Source of the DNA: an uncultured Bacilli bacterium
GTDB lineage: Bacteria; Bacillota_I; Bacilli_A; RF39; UBA660
NCBI GenBank assembly: GCA_910587775.1
Contig: CAJUNF010000025.1
Location: 1 to 23,168, forward strand
Direction: 5' to 3'
DNA: 23,168 nucleotides
Shown: positions 8,631-16,411 of the stretch, piece after piece
How positions within the stretch are numbered: position 1 is the first letter of the stretch
How the letters are laid out: each line of letters begins with the position of its first letter
Notes under the pieces: generated by a model
Told to the model about the DNA's origin: nothing
Seen by the model: the letters and a program-made list of their open reading frames with translations, nothing else
Database searches by the model: none
Position numbers and translations under genes: made by a program

Positions 8631-8810
8631 ATCTATTTTAGAGAAAAAGTAACCAGGCTGAAATTACTTTTAGATCATGTTTAAAATGAAATTCAAATGT
8701 GGAGTAAAATCGTTTGTTACGTTATAACTTAGAAAGCGCTAGTAAAACTAGAAGTTGGGTGGTACCGCGGGTAATACTCGTCCCTTGCATTTTATGTAAG
8801 GGATTTTTTT
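8631..8810 (+). promoter_or_regulatory. T-box leader (phenylalanine) controlling pheS-pheT
   Basis: RNA leader that senses uncharged tRNA-Phe and lets transcription continue when phenylalanine is scarce. The near-invariant T-box/antiterminator sequence TGGGTGGTACCGCGGGT is at 8756-8772. It is followed by CGTCCCTT..AAGGGA, the terminator alternative. The likely specifier codon is TTC (Phe) at 8692-8694, followed by A and the downstream GGAGTA element; this pick is by position in stem I and is less certain than the T-box itself. The 5' end is estimated. The regulated operon (pheS, pheT) agrees with a Phe specifier. Confidence 0.92.
8781..8810 (+). terminator. Regulated terminator of the T-box leader
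   Basis: TCCCTTGCAT pairs with ATGTAAGGGA (10 bp, one G-T) around TTT and is followed by seven T. The 5' arm overlaps the sequence that the antiterminator needs, as expected for a T-box switch. Confidence 0.88.
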
Positions 8811-8825
8811 ATTAGGAGAAAAATT

Positions 8826-9137
8826 ATGGCAAAATTAACAATTTTGAAAGAAATTAATTCGGCACATGGCTCCAATATACATGGACATACTTTTCGAATA
8901 GAATTTCATTTTGAAGGAGAATAAAAAAACAATATGGTAGGTAATTTAGATTTTCATGTGATTGAACCTCAAATAGATAAAATTTATTTAGATGATGTCA
9001 GTAAGCCACGTGCTACAATAGAAAATATTGCAATTTACTTATTAAAAAATTTAGTAAATCTTCAAAAATTGTATTCAATAAAAGTATGGGAAGGCAAAGA
9101 TAAAAATGTGGAAATTTTTAAGGAGGAAATAAAATGA
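8826..9137 (+). pseudogene. QueD / 6-pyruvoyl-tetrahydropterin synthase-like gene with an in-frame stop
   Basis: First gene after the T-box. From the ATG at 8826, with AGGAGA six bases upstream, it reads MAKLTILKEINSAH, then IHGHTFRIEFHFEGE, then TAA at 8922-8924. The same frame continues as MVGNLDFHVIEPQIDK, PRATIENIAIYLL and IKVWEGKDKNVEIF to a TGA at 9135-9137. These blocks match the family order: SAAH, HGH zinc ligands, GMVxDF, PTxENIA and V.VxEG. The usual catalytic Cys loop between SAH and HGH is absent and the LDHxxLN block is missing, so the protein is shortened as well as interrupted. The last codons overlap the pheS start (ATGA) and contain its AAGGAGG ribosome site, so the gene was once translationally coupled to pheS. 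It is probably a decaying gene, though a two-piece product or readthrough is possible. Confidence 0.75.
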
Positions 9138-10141
9138 AAGAAGAACTAAAAGAAGTAGTACTATCGTTACAAAATGAATTAAAAGAATGTACAAAAGAAG
9201 CTGACATTTTAAATGTTAAGTCAAAATATCTAGGGAAAAAAAGTACCTTAAACAATTACCTAAGTAATTTAAAAGATATGACCGTTGAAGAAAAAAAAGT
9301 AAATGGTCCATTATTAAATCAAATGAAGAAAGAAATTGAAAAGTTAGTAGAAACTAGATTAGAAGAAATCAATAATCAAGAAACAAATAACTTTGATGAA
9401 ACATTACCAGTAGATTATGAAATGGGATCGCTTCATCCAATTACAATCATTACAAATGAAATAACCGATATATTTAGAAAAATGGGATTTACAATTGTAA
9501 GTGGACCAGAAATGGAAAGTGATTATTATAATTTTGAAGCATTAAATGTTCCAAAAGATCATCCAGCAAGAGACATGCAAGATACTTACTATTTAGATAA
9601 TGGTATGGTTTTAAGAACTCAAACAAGTGATAACCAAATTCATGCCATGGAAAACTATGGTGCACCACTAAGAATTTGTGCTCCAGGAAGAGTATTTCGT
9701 AATGAAGATTTAGATGCCAATCATGAAAACACTTTCTTCCAAATAGAAGGTATGGTAATTGACAAAGAAATATCAATTGAAAATCTTTTATACGTAATGC
9801 AAAAGATAATTAGTGAAGTTATGAAACAAGAAGTTCATCTTCGTCTTCGCCCTGGTTACTTCCCTTTTACAGAACCTAGTTATGAAATAGACATGGAATG
9901 CTTAATATGTGGTGGTAGTGGATGTCCAACTTGCAAAAATAGTGGATACATTGAAATGCTTGGAAGTGGTATGATTCATCCAAACGTTTTAAAATCTGGT
10001 GGAGTAGATCCAGAGCAATATACTGGATTTGCCTTTGGTATTGGTCTTACCAGACTTGCTATGATGAAATATAAAATAAACGATATTCGAGTTTTAAATG
10101 GTGGAGATCTTCGTTATTTAAAACAATTTGAGATAAATTAG
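9134..10141 (+). CDS. pheS: Phenylalanyl-tRNA synthetase alpha subunit
   Basis: Catalytic subunit of the (alpha-beta)2 enzyme that charges tRNA-Phe. The N-terminal ~85 residues form the tRNA-binding coiled coil. The class II core then shows motif 2 (FRNEDLDANHENTFFQIEG) and motif 3 (GFAFGIGLTRLAMM), with the Phe-pocket region PSYEIDMEC. A CLICGGSGCPTC stretch is the insert with four cysteines that is common in PheS of Bacillota. At 335 residues it is a usual length. It starts with ATGA overlap to the broken QueD-like gene with AAGGAGG upstream; pheT follows 13 nt later. Regulated by the T-box at 8631-8810. Confidence 0.97.
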   Translation: MKEELKEVVLSLQNELKECTKEADILNVKSKYLGKKSTLNNYLSNLKDMTVEEKKVNGPLLNQMKKEIEKLVETRLEEINNQETNNFDETLPVDYEMGSLHPITIITNEITDIFRKMGFTIVSGPEMESDYYNFEALNVPKDHPARDMQDTYYLDNGMVLRTQTSDNQIHAMENYGAPLRICAPGRVFRNEDLDANHENTFFQIEGMVIDKEISIENLLYVMQKIISEVMKQEVHLRLRPGYFPFTEPSYEIDMECLICGGSGCPTCKNSGYIEMLGSGMIHPNVLKSGGVDPEQYTGFAFGIGLTRLAMMKYKINDIRVLNGGDLRYLKQFEIN

Positions 10142-10154
10142 AAAGGAAATACTT

Positions 10155-12494
10155 ATGTTAATATCATGTAATAAATTAAAATGTTATATTAAAAATCCAG
10201 AAGACATTGATTGGTTAAATATTTGGTCAACATTTACAATACGTACAGCTGAAGTAGAAGGTGTAAAAGAAGTTGGAAACACATTTGATAAAGTTGTTGT
10301 AGCTGAAATATTAGAATGTGAAGAACATCCAGATAGTGATCATCTCCATGTTTTAAAAGTAGATTGTGGAGAAGATGAACCAATCCAAGTAGTATGTGGT
10401 GCTCCAAATGTCCGTGTAGGATTAAAAACTGCTTATGTTAAAGTTGGTGGCAATATTGATGGAATGGAAATCAAAGCTAGACCATTAAGAGGAATTTTAT
10501 CAAATGGAATGTGCTGTAGTGGTCGTGAACTTGCAATTAGTGAATCTCATGAAGGCATATTAGAATTACCAGAGTCTTGGATTAATGGAACAGACATAAA
10601 AAAACTATTACCAATTGAAGATATAATTGTTGAAATTGATAATAAATCATTAACCAATCGCCCAGATTTATGGGGACACTATGGAATTGCTCGTGAAATT
10701 TGTGCAATTACGAATCACGAACTATTGCCACTTCAAATAGAAGAAATCACAAATGATAAAGAAAATTTGGATATTGTAATTAAAAATCCAGAACTTTGTC
10801 TTCGATATTGTGGATTAAAAATAGAAAATATTAAAAACAATCAAACTCCTTTAGATATGCAAGTATTCTTATACTATGTTGGGTTGCGTTCTATTTCCCT
10901 TTTAGTAGACTTAACCAATTATTTAATGTTAGAAATAGGACAACCAATGCATGCCTTTGATGGAAGAGTCGTAAAAAATATTGAAGTTGGACTAGCAAAT
11001 GAAAAAGATACGTATACCACTTTAGATGGTGTAGAAAGAGCATTAACAAATGAAATGCTAATGATTAAAAATGAAAACAAATACTTTGGTATTGCAGGAG
11101 TGATGGGAGGACTTGATAGTGAGATTTTACCAGACACTACTTCAACTTTTTTAGAGTCTGCAACCTTTCATTCTGGATCAGTAAGAAGAACAGCTCAAAA
11201 ACTGGGACTTCGTACGGAAGCTAGTGCCAGATATGAAAAAAGTTTAGATCCAAATATGACTGATTTTGCTATCAAAAGATTTGTATATTTACTAAGACAA
11301 GAAAATAAAGATTTAGAAATTACTTCTAATTTAACAGATGTATATCCAAAAAAATCACAAGAAGAAACAATTATTTTAGATAAAAAAACATTAAAAATTT
11401 ATATGGGTAAAGAATTGGAAGATAATACTGTAAAAACAATTTTAGAATCTTTAGGATTTAAAGTTAGTATTAATGTAGATTCTTATGATGTAATAGTCCC
11501 AAGTTTTAGAGCAACAAAAGATGTTAAAATAAAGCAAGATATTATAGAAGAAATCGCAAGAATTTATGGTCTTGAAAATTTTACGCCAAAACCTTTAAAA
11601 TTAGATTTAGTTCCAACAGAACATGAAAATATCTATCTTCAAGAATACAACGTCAAAAAATTATTAGCAACAAGATTTAATGCTAGTGAAGTTCATAGCT
11701 ATTTATGGTATGATACTTCACTTTTAAAAGATTTAGGAATTGAAAAAAATAATGTTAAATTACTTGGAAAAGAATCAAATCATATTTTAAGAGATGACAT
11801 GAGTTTATCTTTATTAAGTATTGTAAAAGAAAACTTTAAAAATAAAACATCATTTAAAATTTTTGAAATTGGAACAATTATTCAAGATAATCAAAATCAT
11901 CGTACTTTAAGTATTATTTTAGCTGAAGATGAAACGAAACTAGAAAGTAGTTATAGAGAAGCAAAAATGATAGTAAAATATTTATTTAAAGCACTAAAAA
12001 ATATTGATGTTGATTTAACAAATAACATTAATGAAAAAAAATACTATAATGAAAATCTAGGAAATGTAATAAAAGTTGGAACACAAAAATTTGGTGAATT
12101 AAATGTACTAAGTAAAATATGCACTAATAAATTATCTAAGAAAAAATGTGTTGTAACAATTGATATTGATTTTGATCGTTTTGTAGAATTATTACCAATA
12201 GATAAATTATCATATGAAGTTAGCAAATATCCAAATGTAGAATTAGATTATACTATTATTGCTGGAAAAGAAGATAAATATAAAGATTTAAATGAAATCT
12301 TAGAACAATTCAAAAGTCCAATCATCAAAAACAATCGTTTAGTAAGTGTATACGAAGATGACTATGAAAAGAAATTTACGATTCGCTATACTGTAGGAAG
12401 TGATGAAAAGACATTAGAAGGTAAAGAATTAAATGATTTTAAAGAGAAATTCATAGAATTTATTCGCCAAAATGGCTTAGAGATCATAGAGTAG
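10155..12494 (+). CDS. pheT: Phenylalanyl-tRNA synthetase beta subunit
   Basis: Structural and editing partner of PheS, 779 residues. Domains in order: EMAP-II-like tRNA-binding OB fold (about 40-150, with VVVAEILECEEHPDSDHLHVLKV and NGMCCSGRELAI), B3/B4 editing domain (about 205-385, with QPMHAFDG and TEASARYEKSLDP), B5 domain (about 400-470), catalytic-like domain, and the C-terminal FDX-ACB anticodon-binding domain (about 690-779, SKYPNVELDYTIIAGKEDKYKDL). AAAGGAAAT precedes the ATG. A terminator overlaps the stop. Nothing suggests damage. Confidence 0.97.
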   Translation: MLISCNKLKCYIKNPEDIDWLNIWSTFTIRTAEVEGVKEVGNTFDKVVVAEILECEEHPDSDHLHVLKVDCGEDEPIQVVCGAPNVRVGLKTAYVKVGGNIDGMEIKARPLRGILSNGMCCSGRELAISESHEGILELPESWINGTDIKKLLPIEDIIVEIDNKSLTNRPDLWGHYGIAREICAITNHELLPLQIEEITNDKENLDIVIKNPELCLRYCGLKIENIKNNQTPLDMQVFLYYVGLRSISLLVDLTNYLMLEIGQPMHAFDGRVVKNIEVGLANEKDTYTTLDGVERALTNEMLMIKNENKYFGIAGVMGGLDSEILPDTTSTFLESATFHSGSVRRTAQKLGLRTEASARYEKSLDPNMTDFAIKRFVYLLRQENKDLEITSNLTDVYPKKSQEETIILDKKTLKIYMGKELEDNTVKTILESLGFKVSINVDSYDVIVPSFRATKDVKIKQDIIEEIARIYGLENFTPKPLKLDLVPTEHENIYLQEYNVKKLLATRFNASEVHSYLWYDTSLLKDLGIEKNNVKLLGKESNHILRDDMSLSLLSIVKENFKNKTSFKIFEIGTIIQDNQNHRTLSIILAEDETKLESSYREAKMIVKYLFKALKNIDVDLTNNINEKKYYNENLGNVIKVGTQKFGELNVLSKICTNKLSKKKCVVTIDIDFDRFVELLPIDKLSYEVSKYPNVELDYTIIAGKEDKYKDLNEILEQFKSPIIKNNRLVSVYEDDYEKKFTIRYTVGSDEKTLEGKELNDFKEKFIEFIRQNGLEIIE

Positions 12495-12519
12495 GAAAGG
12501 TAAAATACTTTTCCTTTTT
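12494..12519 (+). terminator. Terminator of the pheS-pheT operon
   Basis: GGAAAGGTA pairs with TACTTTTCC (9 bp, one G-T) around AAA, followed by five T. It begins in the pheT stop codon. Confidence 0.85.
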
Positions 12520-12546
12520 ATTTAAAATATATGGTACACAAAAAAG

Positions 12547-12575
12547 TTTACAAACTATTAAAAATATATTATAAT
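12547..12575 (+). promoter_or_regulatory. Strong sigma-A-type promoter
   Basis: TTTACA (five of six consensus bases), exactly 17 nt spacer, perfect TATAAT at 12570-12575. It is 32 nt before the start codon of the 289-residue gene. Confidence 0.8.
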
Positions 12576-12607
12576 CTAAACTAATATTTTTAAGGGGGGA
12601 GAAAGTT

Positions 12608-13477
12608 ATGGCAAGTTGTGACAATAGAGAAAAATTGCAAAGTATGTTAGAAGCTTGTGAAAATCAAAAGTCAGATTTGATTAACCAAAAAAGAATACTA
12701 CGTAAAAAAAGAGAAAATTGTTATGGTATTTTTCTTGAAGATTTAAAAAAAGAAATGGCTACTTTACCAAACAATAAACGCTTACAAGATTATCTTGAAA
12801 GAACTGCAACAAAAGAATTGAACTTTTTATATAATAGCATTAACATTATGCCAGGAAATAATCAAAAAGGGCAGTTAAGCCAATATCAATTATTGTTATT
12901 TGATGATAATATAAGACGCTTATGTTTGAAACATAACCTCACTTCAGAATCAGCATTTCTGGAAATGATTTCTAAATATGGATATGACAATGTAATTCAT
13001 CCTATTTTAGAAAATGCTGAATTTTTAAGAGCTATGGAAAAAGTAACAAAATTAGCTTGTCTTGATGAAATATTTCAAGATCTCACCAATATTTTAAATT
13101 ATCAAGGATCTTATGTAACTTATCGATATGTAAAAAACTATTTGAGAAATGTTTTAAATACTGACGTATCTAAACCTGACGATGAGTTAATTTATAAGGA
13201 TTATGATCAAAAATTATCATATGTTTTAAGGAATTTATCTAATATTGCATCTCATTTATTAGAAATAAGAAATCAAATACCAAATTCAAGACTATCAGTT
13301 TGTAATCTAAGATTATCAAGAGTAGCAAAAAGATTAGAAAGATCAAACATTACTGATGATCAAAGAATTTTTGCATCATCAATTGCGTTTGGTACTACAC
13401 TTGAAAAACTAAAAGATGAAAACTATGAAGATGCTGAAAATTTAATTTATGTACCTCATCAAAGAATTTTAAAATAA
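12608..13477 (+). CDS. Hypothetical helical protein, 289 aa
   Basis: Not recognised. It has its own promoter (12547-12575), a strong AAGGGGGGAG ribosome site and its own terminator, so it is a single-gene unit. The N-terminal ~50 residues (CENQKSDLINQKRILRKKREN) are a short basic coiled coil. The rest looks all-helical, with no signal peptide, membrane segment or enzyme motif. Cysteines (4, 18, 38 and a few later) do not form a metal-binding pattern. Probably a cytoplasmic lineage-specific protein. Confidence 0.8.
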   Translation: MASCDNREKLQSMLEACENQKSDLINQKRILRKKRENCYGIFLEDLKKEMATLPNNKRLQDYLERTATKELNFLYNSINIMPGNNQKGQLSQYQLLLFDDNIRRLCLKHNLTSESAFLEMISKYGYDNVIHPILENAEFLRAMEKVTKLACLDEIFQDLTNILNYQGSYVTYRYVKNYLRNVLNTDVSKPDDELIYKDYDQKLSYVLRNLSNIASHLLEIRNQIPNSRLSVCNLRLSRVAKRLERSNITDDQRIFASSIAFGTTLEKLKDENYEDAENLIYVPHQRILK

Positions 13478-13497
13478 TATAATTTGATAAAATAACT

Positions 13498-13519
13498 CAC
13501 ACCTCTTGGTGTGTTTTTT
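13498..13519 (+). terminator. Terminator of the 289-aa gene
   Basis: CACACC pairs with GGTGTG (6 bp) around TCTT, followed by six T, 20 nt after the stop codon. Confidence 0.85.
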
Positions 13520-13523
13520 ATAT

Positions 13524-13551
13524 AAAAAAAAGAATCAACAATTTGATTCTT
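13524..13551 (-). terminator. Terminator of the Cys-rich protein gene
   Basis: On the minus strand AAGAATCAA pairs with TTGATTCTT (9 bp) around ATTG and runs into eight T. It overlaps the stop codon of the gene ending at 13550 and sits back to back with the plus-strand terminator at 13498-13519. Confidence 0.85.
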
Positions 13552-15439
13552 ACATTTCTTTTGTTTCACCAGTAAATGTCCAACCAGCTTCACTTTTTTT
13601 ATCACTCCATTTATAGGTGATATTAATATCTGGATCATTTGTTTTAGTAGCTTTTACTTTATCACCAGCTAAAACTTTAACACATTTATCTCCATTTAAA
13701 TCATATCCACTAGGACATTTATAACCTATTAATTCTGTTTTTGCTTCAACAACACATTGATCATTTTCAAGTGTAGCCTCTGAATTTTTACAATAATAAT
13801 ATCCTTCTGTAGTAGTCTTTTTATAACATTTTGTATTTTTACCTGTACCTTTTTTTTCATAACCAGTAGGACAAACATATTCTATAGTTGAATCAATTTT
13901 AGTAGCATTTAATTCTTTTACACAAGAATAAGTACCATCAGAATTTTCTTTTGATGTATACCCTGAAGTACAAACTGGTTTAGTTGTAACAACCTTTTTT
14001 GCATCTGTATATTTCTCACAAGTAGTTTTACTTCCAGAACCAGATTTTTTATATCCCTCAGAACAAGTATAAGTAACTGTAGTTTTTTTCTTTGTAGCAT
14101 TAATTAATTTAACACATTCAGTTTCATCATCGCTTAAATCATATCCACTAGGACATCTTTTATCTTCATAGCCATCTGTATAATAATAACAACGACTTCC
14201 TTTTAACTCAACTTCTTCGCCATTATTTTCATAACAAACATATTCTTTAGCACGTGTATATACTTTATAAACATAACGAGTTCTTCCACTTGCACCTTCA
14301 TAACTATCAACTAATTCATATTTTTTAGTTTCTGTATCTTCCATTTCTCTAGTGTAAGTTTTACGAGAGCTAAAATGCCATTCTCCCCAATCACGTTCTG
14401 CTCTTTCACTATAATAACAACGATCTCCATCACGATTTGGATAATCACTAGGACAAGAGTAAGAAGAAGAATAATCTCGAGTTAATTTACATTGAGTATT
14501 ATTAAATAACTTTCCAGAAGGACATGTATATTTATAATCTACTTTGGTAGCATTTGTACTAATTACACATTTATCTCCTTCTAAAGTACCTTCCATACAC
14601 TCATAAGTTGCATCTTCTTTCATACTAGCTTCTTTAGTAATAATACATTTATCACCAACTAAAGTAGCCTTTGAATCACTACATTTATAACTTACTTCAG
14701 TAGGCATTTCAATATATTCTACATATTCATATTCATCTTGTGGTTTTTTATAAGTAGCTTTTGTAGTCTTAGCAGATGTAGTTTTATATTTAGCTACTGG
14801 TGTTGCAGTCAATGTAGAAGATTTTCCATAACAGTATTTTCCATTTAAAGTGTAACCATCTGGACAAGAATACTGATAATTATCAGTCGTAACTTCTTTT
14901 TGTAATTTATAATAAATCGTTTTGTCATTTTCGTTTTTGGAAGAAGAACTAGAAGAATTAGTATTAGAATAAGTTAAACTAAAACTTTTATCTTCTTCTT
15001 TTTGGTTACAATCTAAATGTGCAACAAGATCATATTTTGTTTTTGTCTTTTTTGTTAACGTAACAGTAGTATTATCACTATCACACACATTTCCTTTTTT
15101 ATCAGTCAAAGGCTTAATGAAATCTTCATCAATTAAATCTTGTAATGTAATATTAAATTCTTCATTAATTTCTTCAGGTTTTTCATTTTCTTTAAAATAT
15201 TTATAAGCACTTGTTTTAAGTGTTTCAAAATTCTTTTCAAATACTTTATTCTCAGAGCTCTGATTCATTTTAGTAGAAATGAAAATAAATGCAAAAACGC
15301 AAATTGCCAAAATTCCAAACTTCTTTAATGCAGAATTAAAATTCACATTAAAACGAAATGTTGGTAAAGATATATTTGGACGTTTTTTCTTTTCTTTTTC
15401 CTTTTTTATTTTTGTGTTTTTTAGTTCATCATCATACAT
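13550..15439 (-). CDS. Single-pass membrane protein with about 12 two-cysteine repeats outside
   Basis: Unknown surface protein, 629 residues. A lysine-rich cytoplasmic head (about 1-38) precedes one membrane segment (FGILAICVFAFIFIS, about 41-56), so it is anchored N-terminus in. Residues about 60-165 form a domain with ITLQDLIDEDFIKPL..KKGNVC..YDLVAHLDC, which by eye recalls pilin-like small domains. From about 185 to 600 there are 12 copies of a C-x(9-16)-C module, mostly CPSGYxLxGDKC-like, separated by Thr/Lys linkers often starting NATK. Cysteines are almost all paired, pointing to extracellular disulfides. An odd central insert (about 345-395, Trp/Arg/Tyr-rich) interrupts the repeat series. 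AAGGGGGAG lies before the ATG; a strong promoter is at 15490-15518. Adhesion or envelope function is an inference. Confidence 0.88.
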   Translation of the reverse strand: MYDDELKNTKIKKEKEKKKRPNISLPTFRFNVNFNSALKKFGILAICVFAFIFISTKMNQSSENKVFEKNFETLKTSAYKYFKENEKPEEINEEFNITLQDLIDEDFIKPLTDKKGNVCDSDNTTVTLTKKTKTKYDLVAHLDCNQKEEDKSFSLTYSNTNSSSSSSKNENDKTIYYKLQKEVTTDNYQYSCPDGYTLNGKYCYGKSSTLTATPVAKYKTTSAKTTKATYKKPQDEYEYVEYIEMPTEVSYKCSDSKATLVGDKCIITKEASMKEDATYECMEGTLEGDKCVISTNATKVDYKYTCPSGKLFNNTQCKLTRDYSSSYSCPSDYPNRDGDRCYYSERAERDWGEWHFSSRKTYTREMEDTETKKYELVDSYEGASGRTRYVYKVYTRAKEYVCYENNGEEVELKGSRCYYYTDGYEDKRCPSGYDLSDDETECVKLINATKKKTTVTYTCSEGYKKSGSGSKTTCEKYTDAKKVVTTKPVCTSGYTSKENSDGTYSCVKELNATKIDSTIEYVCPTGYEKKGTGKNTKCYKKTTTEGYYYCKNSEATLENDQCVVEAKTELIGYKCPSGYDLNGDKCVKVLAGDKVKATKTNDPDINITYKWSDKKSEAGWTFTGETKEM

Positions 15440-15489
15440 ATTAACTCCCCCCTTGTTAAATCTGTAAAATATATCAGAAAATTAACAAA

Positions 15490-15518
15490 ATTATACTAAA
15501 AAAAATCAAAAAAGTCAA
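15490..15518 (-). promoter_or_regulatory. Promoter of the Cys-rich protein gene
   Basis: Minus strand: TTGACT (15518-15513), 17-nt spacer, perfect TATAAT (15495-15490), about 50 nt upstream of the start codon at 15439. Confidence 0.8.
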
Positions 15519-15548
15519 ATTACGATGAAATAATTCTATTTTGAAATC

Positions 15549-15577
15549 TATACAGATATAGGAAACTATGATAGAAT
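15549..15577 (+). promoter_or_regulatory. Promoter of ssrA
   Basis: TATACA (15549-15554), 17-nt spacer, TAGAAT (15572-15577) with a TGA extension. The -10 box ends 8 nt before the mature tmRNA 5' end, so transcription would start almost at the mature end. Confidence 0.6.
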
Positions 15578-15585
15578 GGTTCTAC

Positions 15586-15951
15586 GGGGCAGTATATGGT
15601 TTCGACAACAATTACTAGTTAGGATGGCAAGTAGTAGGCATACTTAAAATGCAAAACTAAATTTAAATGACGAAGGTAATTATACTTTCACTTCTCCTGC
15701 TTTCGTAGCAGCCTAATTTAAGGATATAGAAGTACTTCTTATTTCTTTCTCTTATAGGGATCTAAGGGGTTCATAAATATAAGATATATTTTATTATTTG
15801 CTTAAGGTAATAAAAAGAATACAAATTAAGCTAGTAGAAAAGATTAGGTATGTGAAAGCCTTCTTTTCTATAAAATAAAATTTCACTAAACTTGTAGAAG
15901 TTCTAAAATAGGATTGTTTGGACAGGAGTTCAAATCTCCTCTGCTCCACCA
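15586..15951 (+). ncRNA. ssrA: Transfer-messenger RNA (tmRNA)
   Basis: Rescues stalled ribosomes by acting first as tRNA-Ala, then as a short mRNA. The 5' end GGGGCAGTATATGGTTTCGA is the conserved tmRNA start. Its first seven bases pair with CTGCTCC at 15941-15947 (one G-T), followed by A and an encoded CCA. The T arm GGAGTTCAAATCTCC is at 15924-15938. Length is 366 nt. The tag reading frame is at 15651-15716. Promoter and terminator flank it closely. tmRNA 3' ends are classic integration sites, and accessory DNA does begin downstream, but no second copy of the 3' end is seen in the window. Confidence 0.96.
15651..15716 (+). other. tmRNA tag-peptide reading frame
   Basis: Reads from the resume codon GCA: AKLNLNDEG, then NYTFT, then SPAFVAA and TAA; 21 residues. 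The tag is longer than the 10-15 residues usual in Bacteria and ends FVAA rather than the common ALAA. The Ala-Ala end that ClpXP-type proteases recognise is kept. The resume codon is assigned from the tmRNA layout and the position of the single plausible frame. Confidence 0.8.
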
Positions 15952-15989
15952 TAGGGAAATTAGTCGAACTAATTCGACTTTCAAAATAT

Positions 15990-16016
15990 AAAGGTTAATT
16001 TCGGTTAATCTTTTTT
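15990..16016 (+). terminator. Terminator of ssrA
   Basis: AAGGTTAA pairs with TTAATCTT (8 bp, one G-T) around TTTCGG, leading into a T-run. A second, smaller hairpin (AGTCGAA with TTCGACT, 15962-15979) lies just before it. Confidence 0.7.
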
Positions 16017-16044
16017 GTTTGTTTTGGAAGGAGTTTGATTAGTT

Positions 16045-16359
16045 ATGCAAATAGTAAAAGAAAAACTAGACATTGATGAAAAATTGGAAAAGAAAATTAA
16101 TAATTTACTTAATTTTAATAATATTAAAGCAAAGTTAGAAAATGGAAATATTATCAGTTTAAGCAATACTAATATTGCCTATATAGAGCCACACAGTCTT
16201 GAAATAAAAGGAATTACTTATCTTTTCTTTAATGAATGTGAAGATGTCTATATGAATGATTTAAGTAGGTCTATTCCTTTGAAAGAATTAGAACATTTTA
16301 TTAAGTGTACATTTAAATACAAATTGAATACGAAAAAAAGCGAAATTATGCTGATTTAG
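16045..16359 (+). CDS. Hypothetical protein, 104 aa, upstream of the outer recombinase
   Basis: Not recognised. A short helical N-terminus (KLDIDEKLEKKINNLL) is followed by a beta-rich middle (IISLSNTNIAYIEPHSLEIKG ... YLFF) and a helical end. GGAAGGAG lies 10 nt upstream. It is on the same strand as, and 70 nt before, the broken outer serine recombinase, so it probably belongs to that outer element. A regulatory or directionality role is only a guess. The end of the inner element's integrase is transcribed toward it, so convergent antisense transcription is possible. Confidence 0.65.
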   Translation: MQIVKEKLDIDEKLEKKINNLLNFNNIKAKLENGNIISLSNTNIAYIEPHSLEIKGITYLFFNECEDVYMNDLSRSIPLKELEHFIKCTFKYKLNTKKSEIMLI

Positions 16360-16411
16360 TTTATTGTAATTTAAAATGTAGGTAGTAAAATATGATAAAA
16401 TGCTTAAATTC

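Noticed and set aside
9489..9776. 95-residue minus-strand frame inside pheS, and similar frames inside pheT, the coiled-coil gene, murE neighbours, the recombinases and the DUF3841-like gene
   Set aside because: Shadows of real genes in other frames; no ribosome sites and low-complexity translations.
15920..16045. tmRNA 3' end as the attachment site of the outer element
   Set aside because: Accessory DNA starts here, but no repeat of the ssrA 3' end is visible downstream, the only integrases seen are serine recombinases, and ssrA keeps its own terminator. The outer ends cannot be placed.
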